14,182 bases of DNA. Source: an uncultured Collinsella sp. (GTDB lineage Bacteria > Actinomycetota > Coriobacteriia > Coriobacteriales > Coriobacteriaceae). The notes under the pieces were generated by a model. That model worked only from the letters and a program-made list of their open reading frames with translations. It did not search any database and was not told the DNA's origin. Positions 6,520 to 14,100 of the stretch are shown here, in pieces (the stretch's first letter is position 1; each line of letters begins with the position of its first letter). The position numbers were made by a program, and so were the translations under genes. The stretch spans positions 1-14,182 of the forward strand of contig CAJLRE010000051.1 of assembly GCA_905208975.1 (NCBI GenBank), given 5' to 3'.

Positions 6520-6927
6520 GTGCGCAAGGCACTGGCACAACCTCATACCAAGCAGTTCCTCAAGTTCGCTGTCGTGGGTCTTATCTCCTTTGGCATCGAC
6601 TGGGGCATGCTCATTGCGCTCGTCGAGCTGTTCCACCTCGACTTTTTGATGAGTACCACGCTCTCGTTTATCACGTCCGTCGTGGTCAACTACTGGCTCA
6701 GCATGAAGTACGTGTTCGACCACCGCGAGGGCATGAGCCGCAAGCGCGAGTTCACGATCTTCACCATCCTGTCGGTGATCGGCTTGGGCCTCAACGACCT
6801 GTACATGTTTGTGGGCGTCACATTTTTGAGCATCGGATACCAGGCCATGAAGGCAATCGCAACGTTCCTGGTCACCTGGTACAACTACTTTAGCCGTCGC
6901 CTCTTCCTCGAGGGCGCACAGTCGTAG
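6520..6927 (+). CDS. GtrA-family four-helix membrane protein (copy 2)
   Basis: This 135-residue protein starts at GTG 6520 and is a paralogue of the preceding gene. Four helices are visible at about 14-36, 42-60, 78-100 and 105-124. It shares a nearly identical central block with copy 1: SMKYVF.H.EGMSR.REF.IF, then LSVIGLGLND; the ends are more divergent. The C-terminus YNYFSRRLFLEG matches the family. The frame runs upstream to a TTG at 6439, but that stretch is not membrane-like and has no ribosome-binding site. GTG 6520 is preceded only by a weak GGATG, so the start is moderately sure. As with copy 1, a role in moving lipid-linked sugars for surface polysaccharide is inferred from the family alone. 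A good terminator follows. Confidence 0.85.
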   Translation: MRKALAQPHTKQFLKFAVVGLISFGIDWGMLIALVELFHLDFLMSTTLSFITSVVVNYWLSMKYVFDHREGMSRKREFTIFTILSVIGLGLNDLYMFVGVTFLSIGYQAMKAIATFLVTWYNYFSRRLFLEGAQS

Positions 6928-6960
6928 ACGCGTAGACGGCCCAGCATAATCTCGCTTCGC

Positions 6961-6998
6961 AGCCGGCTGGAATTCACGTTCCAACCGGCTTTTTGTTT
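6961..6998 (+). terminator. Intrinsic terminator after the gtrA-like pair
   Basis: AGCCGGCTGGAA (6961-6972) pairs with TTCCAACCGGCT (6979-6990), 11 of 12 positions matching, and TTTTGTTTG follows. It closes the rightward block that starts at fbp. Confidence 0.88.
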
Positions 6999-7046
6999 GC
7001 AGAGCCTGCCGAGGAAGGCGCACGAGGTGGGCTACAGCGTCGGAAT

Positions 7047-7214
7047 GGGACGCAGTTTCCCTAGGGGCGCCGTTCCGGAAAGTGCATCCCAGACTGCACC
7101 CTCAGAGCGGGACACAGTTTCCGAAACGCCGCCCCGGCGGAAAGTGTGTCCCGGAATTCGCCTTCAGAGTGGGATGCGATTTCCGGTTGAGCCTCGATTG
7201 GGAAACGGCGTCCC
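7047..7214. repeat. Three tandem 62-bp units, each a 14/16/14 hairpin
   Basis: The 5' arms are at 7047-7060, 7109-7122 and 7171-7184, all of the form GGGAnnCnnTTTCC. The 3' arms are at 7077-7090, 7139-7152 and 7201-7214, of the form GGAAAnnnnnTCCC. The period is exactly 62 bp and each loop is exactly 16 nt. The 18-nt linkers end in CAGAGC or CAGAGT. Loops and linkers differ in sequence while the arms are kept, and some arm changes are compensated (G-C in unit 1 becomes A-T in unit 2). No protein is credible here. It fills most of the gap between the gtrA-like pair and the surface-protein operon. It resembles REP/MITE-like intergenic repeats; membership in a genome-wide family is inferred. Confidence 0.8.
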
Positions 7215-7223
7215 ATTCGCATG

Positions 7224-7263
7224 AAAAACGGGCGACTCGGATGTTTGTCCGAACCGCCCGTTT
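7224..7263 (-). terminator. Intrinsic terminator of the surface-protein operon
   Basis: On the minus strand ACGGGCGG opens a hairpin whose arms (7228-7241 and 7248-7261) match at 12 of 14 positions around a 6-nt loop, followed by TTTTT. It lies 20 nt after the stop codon of the DUF4430 gene. Confidence 0.87.
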
Positions 7264-7283
7264 GGCGTGGTATGTCGAGGCAT

Positions 7284-8162
7284 TTAGCCCGTTACGTAAT
7301 ACCAGACAACGCTGTCGCCGTTGGATAGGACGTAGTTGCTGCACGCCGTGTTGGGCGTAACACCATTAACGGAATACATCCAGCCACTCGTGCTGCCGTG
7401 CTCCTTCTCGGCTAAACCGCCAATGCCGGCAACATACGTACCGTACGACGAGCCGTGCGCGTTCACGGAAAGGCCCAGCGCGCACAGGGCATCGTAGGCC
7501 GTAGCGCCCTCGTTAAAGGTGAAGGTGCCACCAGAAGATACAGGATTGCCCACAGCGCTCGATGTGACTGAGACCGTTACCGTGACGTAGCCAGGCTGAT
7601 GCGAGCCATCCTGATTGCCCGCAGAGGCGCCGCCACTGTTGGATGCAGACCCACCGCCGAACGCCGAGCCGCTGCCCGAAGAAGAGCTCGATCCACCGGC
7701 GGATTCGGAGCCCTGTCCGGCAGACGTGTTGCTGGACTTCATGCCGCCCTTGCCTTCGGACTTCTTCTCCTTCGAATCCTTATTTGAGTCCTTATCCGAA
7801 GATTTAGAATCGTCATTGGAGTCCGATTCATCCGAACTCTTGGACTCGGAGTCCGCAGCATCAGAAGATGAGGAGCCCGCCGCCCCCGTCTTGTCAGAGG
7901 CGGTAGGGCCAGAGTCGGCGACACTCTTACCCGCCACGGCCTGAGCAATCCAATCGATAGACCAAGCGCCGCCGGTGGAAGGCTGGACAAAGCCCAGCGA
8001 AACAACGATCAAAACGATGCAGGCAGCTGCAAGAACACCAGCAAGCGCCTTGCGCCGCGGGGCGGACGCCGCCGAAGCGGCGCCCTTTTGCTTTGCATCG
8101 TCGAGCTGAATGAACGACGAGTCGGGCTGTTTGGAGTCGGCGTCCTGAGATTTATTGGACAC
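7284..8162 (-). CDS. Membrane-anchored DUF4430 surface protein with charged stalk
   Basis: This 292-residue protein has four parts. A short cytoplasmic N-terminus ends in PRRK (35-38). One membrane helix spans about 39-58. A long low-complexity stalk rich in Ser, Asp, Lys and Gly covers about 80-188. A C-terminal DUF4430 domain (transcobalamin-like C-terminal fold) covers about 205-290, with GATAYDALCALGLSV, GWMYSVNG (260-267) and YVLSNGDSVVWYYV (277-290). The domain should be outside the cell. In transcobalamins this fold helps hold cobalamin; in bacteria the ligand is usually unknown. I prefer GTG 8162, which has AGGTGAGG before it; GTG 8171, directly after the upstream stop codon, is the alternative and adds three residues. 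The gene is almost certainly co-transcribed with the giant protein upstream, which has a DUF4430 domain too. Confidence 0.85.
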   Translation of the reverse strand: MSNKSQDADSKQPDSSFIQLDDAKQKGAASAASAPRRKALAGVLAAACIVLIVVSLGFVQPSTGGAWSIDWIAQAVAGKSVADSGPTASDKTGAAGSSSSDAADSESKSSDESDSNDDSKSSDKDSNKDSKEKKSEGKGGMKSSNTSAGQGSESAGGSSSSSGSGSAFGGGSASNSGGASAGNQDGSHQPGYVTVTVSVTSSAVGNPVSSGGTFTFNEGATAYDALCALGLSVNAHGSSYGTYVAGIGGLAEKEHGSTSGWMYSVNGVTPNTACSNYVLSNGDSVVWYYVTG

Positions 8163-8171
8163 AGCCCTCAC

Positions 8172-11100
8172 CTACCGACGCTTGGTGAGTGCGAACACGC
8201 CGATGACGGCGAGACCAATAACGCCAGCCGCCACGCCAACAATGGCGAGCGGGTTGAAGCCAGACTCCTGCGCAGAAACCTCAGAGGACTTTTTGGCAGC
8301 GGTCGAAGCGGACGAGCCCGTGTCGGACTTGTCGTTCTTCTTGTCGGACTTCCTGTCCTTCTTGTCGGAATCCTTCTTGGAATCCTTGCCGTCCTTGGTC
8401 TCGGTCGTGGTGGTCGTGGAGACCGGCGTCTGGCCCGGAGCAACGGCGCCGCCGCCCTGCTGGCCGCTCGTTCCGTTGCCGGAGTTGGCACCATTGCCAG
8501 AGCCGCCCGCATTACCATTGGAGTTGCCGTTGCCACCGTTATTGTCGGCGGGATACTTGACCCACTTGGCATACAGCGTCATATCCGCCGTCACCGCAGT
8601 CGCGAAATCGTACGCCTTAGTGCAGGCGGCATCGGAGAACCAGCCGGCGAAGGTGTAGCCCTCGCGCGTCGGGTCGGCAGGTTTGGCAACCGTCGAACCC
8701 GAGGCGGGAGTCTGGTCGTCAATCGACGATCCCCCCTGTGTATCGAACTTCACACGATGGGCCTGAGACTTCACGCAGAACAGATGGCCAGAGTCATTCG
8801 TGTAGTAAAGGTTACCGAACTTGTCGCAAACAACCGATGCCATGCAGTAGTTGGCATAACCGGAACCGGGGACAAACACTTCAGTCGCCTCGGCATCGCC
8901 CAGCTTGTACATATACACGCCGCCACCCGAAGTGTAGTTGGGCCAGTTTCCCTTGGCGCCGTTCAAAGTAAAGTACACATACGTCTCGCCGTCGCGCGTC
9001 GAAACGAGCGGCGTACTCTTAGACTCAAAGCCAAGCTCTGCGCCGTCAGCCTTCGTGATCTGCTTCACGCTCATATCGGACAGGTCGACAATCGAAAGCA
9101 GACCTTTGCCCTTCCAGTCGTTCGTGGTCTTGCCGTTGACGAACGCATAGTTCCCGCTAAATACGGGTGTCGAAGTCGAATATGCGGCAAACTGCGCTTG
9201 AGCAACTTCAGCGAGGGAGCCGTCGGAGCCAATCGTCAGCTTATGCAGGGTACCGTTATCACGCGTGACAGCATACACAAACCCGTCGTGCTCAACAAGC
9301 GCAGAACGGATATTGCCCCCAGCGAGCTTAATCGAACCGACAAGCTTTGACAGATCGGCGGAATACACGCGCACCTGGCCATAGTCACCGCCAACGACAT
9401 AATAGCCGTTGACCATCAGGCCGCCAGACCAATAGAAGCCGCCATCGGTAACGGAGGCACTGCCGGCAACTGCACCCGTATGAATATTGATGCGCTTGAT
9501 AGTGCCGTTTTGCACGTCTTCACCAGACCAATAATCAAGAGTATTGATATAGACGTAATCACCGTCAACGGTCAGCGAAGACAGGTTCTGTTTCGTAAAG
9601 GCATCGGAATACCAAAGCGTCTCAAACGTTTTCGCCGAAACAGCCTGCAGGTAACCGCCGGAAAGCGGAATCAGAATGATGCCTTGCGCGACAACAGGAC
9701 GGCACGTGCTATCCATAGATGAGCCAAGCTCAAGGGATCGCACGACGGAACCCGTCTCAGGGTCGATCTCGTTCAGAACGGCATTCCATGTCTTTCCGCC
9801 CCATACCGAAGCGCCCGTGACAAGGTACACCTTTCCGTTCGCGACAAGCGGATCGGAAGCAGAAGCGTTTGCGCCCGCCTTCTGCTGTTCTTCGGTCAAA
9901 AGGTTGAGCGCCCAGGAAGGCGTATCGGTCTTCGTAGTGGGCGTCAGAGCATCAGCCGCCGAGGCGGAGCTGCCGTTTGCAAAGCCATTCCACGAGACAT
10001 CGACATCAGGATGCTCCGTCTCGGGATTGGTAGCAGGAGCCGTTGTGGGCTTCTGCGTGCCGTCACCCTTAACATAACGGAACTCGACGCAATCGCCGTT
10101 CTTAAGGAAATAGCTCGGGGCACCGACGCTCGCATACCCATTGTTTACAAAGAACGACCAGTAGCTATACGGCGCGGCGCTCGTTGTGCTCAGCACGCGG
10201 CCATCGGGCATCGTCGCACTCGTAAGACCCCATGCATTTGCTTCGAGGTTCGTACAACCGGCAGCCGTCATAAGCTGCTCGAGCACCGACTCGGCTGTCG
10301 TGTCTTCGTCGGCGGGAAGCGTAAGCTCGGTCAAGGGCACCACCGATTGCTCGGTGTAGTTGCCGCCGGCGTCACTTGCGGAAACACCCGTGACCTTGGC
10401 CGTCACCGTAATGGTCTTGCCCTCGTTCGGGTTGTCGAGCCCCGTCGTTCCCTTGACGTTTACCGTCGCAGAAACATCCAAGCCGGCAAGTACCGCGTAG
10501 TCCGAATTGTCGGGATAGCGCTCGGCATAACGGGCAAAACGCTCACTCTTCAGACGGCCGCTGATTGTAACCTTCGCGTTGTACTCAGGTTGCGTAAACA
10601 GAAGATTCTCGTGCGAGATTACGCTCGGCTTGCTCGACTTGAGCAAACGATAGGTATTCTCCGTACCACCAGAAAGTTCGCTAAACACAAAGCCATAATG
10701 GCCAGCGGCCTCTTCGCTGGTATAGCACCAGTTAACCGCATATCCCTGACCGTACACCTTCAACGGCGCATGCAGGTTCCCCGTCACATTGGAGGCATCC
10801 TGACCGTCAAGAATACCCTGAGAGAATGTTGACTTTGCAAGGCTCAGATGGAACAGCTCAGCATCAAGCTCGTTCTGGTCCTGCGGGGCAATCGCAAAGT
10901 CGAGGGTCTTGCTTGCCGTGACCTCGGCGTTGGACTTATCGGTCACCGTGAGGGTGATCTTGGTCTTCGCTGCCTCGGTGCCAGGCAGCGGCTGATAGAC
11001 CGTGCCCTTGTAGCCGTTGAACGTAATGTCATCGGTGCTGGCGGAGTACTTGACCTCGAAGTACTTGCCGTCGATATTGAGCGTGCTCGTGCGCGGCATC

Positions 11101-14100
11101 TGCAGGTCGGCGGTTAGGCCGTCTTTATCCGCAACCGTTTTGGTGCCGGAGTACTTGATGTTGTCGTAGGTAAAGGCCGCATCGACCTTCTCCTGGAGCG
11201 CCTTCTTGTCGGCGGCGACCTTCTCGGGATCACCCTTGACCGTCACGACAAAGTCGTGCGAGCCGGCAAGCTTGATGTCGCCGCTCGTAACCGTAACCTT
11301 GGCGGTCAGCGTCACGTCTCGATCGCTCGATGCGCGCGAAACCTTACCCGTCTTATCTTCCCAGCTATAACCAGAAACAAACAGGCGCTCGGTGTCGGAG
11401 CTTGTCCATTCAACAGAGAATTTCTTTGCGGAACCCGCCTTGTACGGAAGCGTGACATTTTGGGTCACGCTATCGGCGGACTCGCCCGCCGCGTAGCCAA
11501 TCTGCAGGGATTCGGCGGCTCCGTCAAGAAGGTCTTGCAGTTTAGCCTCGTCCCAAGCAACCTGCACGGACTTGTTGGGCAGGTAATACTCGGTCTTCTC
11601 GCCGTCACGCGACAGCTCAAACACCACATCGGCACTACGCAGACCGTCGATGTTGTAACTAGTGTAATCGTTGGGGTCAATGAAGAAGAACGTCACATCG
11701 CCGTTGGTCTTATCCTGGGCGTCGGAGATACCGACCGTGGCCTTGTCATCCTCAGCCTTAAAGGCAACGCCGCCCTCGGAGACCCTAACGTCAACGTCGG
11801 TAAATCCCAGATCGGCAAGCTGCGCCTTCAGAACATCGTTGACGTTGCCGCCCTTGGCGCTGTAATCAACAACGATCTGCTTATTGGCATCGTTGAGCTT
11901 TTGGACTGCAGCCTCAAGCGAGCCTGCGGCGATAACGGGATTGGCAGAGACGAGCTCGACCTTCGAGCTGCCGCTCGTGGCGACAGCCTTCAGATACTTG
12001 CCAGCAGCAGATGCCGAGACCGTCGCCTCGGCGCCCGACATATCAGACAGCAGCGTCCAGTCGGCCTCCGGAGCCTTCGCGTTGTCGGCCGCATACCAGG
12101 CAACAGTCGCCTGACCAGTGACGTCGATACCGTTGGTGGCCGAACCGTCGGCGCGCTTGGCCTGCGCCATCGCCTTAACCTTATCGCCCGAGACGAGATG
12201 GGTCGAATCGCTATTGATCTGCGGCGTAGTGGTCACGCGCAGCAGGCTATACTCCCCCGCCGCGGTGACGCTATCGGACGAAACCCATTCAACCGTGTTG
12301 TCGAGAGCGCTCGCCGTAACTTTGATGCGCTTGCCGACAAACGCATCCGTAAGAGTCAGGCTGCCATCGGTCGTATCGATACCGTCGGTGAGCTCGGTCC
12401 AATCGGCATCGCCCTCGCCCTTGGCATACCACGCCATGGTGAGCTCGGCATCGTCGGGCACGTCCGTGGTCGAGCCCGACCAGCTGCCCGGAACCTGCAC
12501 ACTCGGCGTGATCTTTGAACCCACGCTGAGCGTAACGTTCTTATCGGCAAGCTCAATGCCTGCCAGCTTGTACTGACCCTTGAGCGTCACGGGGCCGAGC
12601 GGGGCAACGGACTGTGTACCGTACGAGTTCTTCTTCTGCGTGCTGGAAACGGTGTTTTCGCTCGTCACCTTCACACGCAGATACTTGCCGGCATAGGCGG
12701 CATCAACGGTATAGGTGGCCTTGGTAGCACCGGGGATATCGGTGTAAGCGGAGTCGTAGCTCGAGCTGCTATTTGCATACTGCCACTGGTAGGTCACATT
12801 ATCGGTGCGGTCGATATAGTTGTAGCGCGAACCGTCCTTTTTGCGCACCTTAGTCTTGAGCGTATCGCCTACGTGCACGCCATTGGTGGCAGGAGAGCCC
12901 TCAAACTGTACGTCGTACAGCTCAACCTGGCCCGCGACGGAAACGGGACCCACCGCATAGTAGGGCTTCTGCTCGCCATAGCCGCCGTTGGCCTTGGCCA
13001 CGACGTAGCAGCCCTTAAGGGCGGCGGTCACCGTCAGGGCGTTACCGGTCTCGCCCTCGATAGGCGTGTTGCACGAGCCGGCGGTATTCGAGGTGCCCTT
13101 ATACCACTGCCACGTGACATGCGAATCGGCGGTAACGTCGGCGGAACCCGCCTTGGCGATCGCCGTAATCGTGGAACCAACCTCGACTTTGCCCGAAGTC
13201 GGGCTCATAGTCACACTCGTGACATTAATTGAACCGGTGGCAGCAACGAGAGCGCCCGTGTTGTTGGCCATGCTCGAAGAGCCGATCTTCGAGGACACCT
13301 TGCACTTGAGGTACTTGCCACCCAAAGCATCGGTTAGCTCGAGGGTCTCACCCGTGGCGCCCGCGATATCGGTATACGCGCCGCTCTTGGTGTCAGAGCA
13401 CTGCCACTGATAGTTGAGCTTGCTCGCGTCGACGAACGCGCCGTACGCGCCGCCCTTCTCCTTGGCGCGGGCCTTAGCGGTATCCCCCACCGCAAAGACG
13501 CTCGTGTTGTCCCTGGTGTTAACGATAGACACGGCCGAAAGCTCGACCGCACCGGCCTGTTTGACCTTGCTGGAAGTGGTCTTGTTCACCGTGTTGACGC
13601 CAGCGTTGGCCTCGACCCTGATGTACTTGCCTTCAAGGTCGTCGCCCACCACGAGCGAAGCGCCCGTCTCGCCCTCGATCTTGGTAAAGCCCGAGTACTG
13701 CGAGGTGGATGCGGACCACGTGTAGGTAACCTTGGCGTCGGCGGGGGCTTGCTGATAATAGCTTATGTACGGAGTCGCCGTCAGGGTATCGCCTATGCTC
13801 GGCGTGTCGCTATTCAGCTTGACGCTGTTAAGCTCCATCTGACCGGCACCCAGCACGGGGCCAGGAATGTAGTTGGCATTGATGCCCGAGCCGGAAGAAA
13901 CGGACGGACCATAGTAGTCCTTGCCATCAACCGTTACCTTGCAGATGAAGTATTTGCCTTCCATCGCGGCGGTGACGGTGAGCGACTGCTCGTGGCCTAC
14001 GACCTCGGTGTAGTCGGCGACATTGCTACTGGCCCTAGTCGTACCGGCGAGCCAGGTGTAAGTCCAGGTGCCGGGATTGGCAACGGACTCAGTCGAAGTG

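Noticed and set aside
7047..7214. CRISPR array
   Set aside because: There are only three units, the conserved parts are split arms around variable loops and not one contiguous repeat, and no cas gene is in view.
6997..7360. Short frames on both strands across the 62-bp hairpin array
   Set aside because: They are produced by the repeat units themselves; coding potential would not explain the exact hairpin geometry on both strands.
8088..9350. Long plus-strand frame of 420 residues opposite the surface-protein genes
   Set aside because: It runs antisense across two well-supported genes and its translation is a typical Arg/Gly/Val-rich shadow.
11256..12518. Long plus-strand frame of 420 residues opposite the Ig-like repeats
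   Set aside because: It lies antisense to clear Ig-like repeats, with no ribosome-binding site and no domain.
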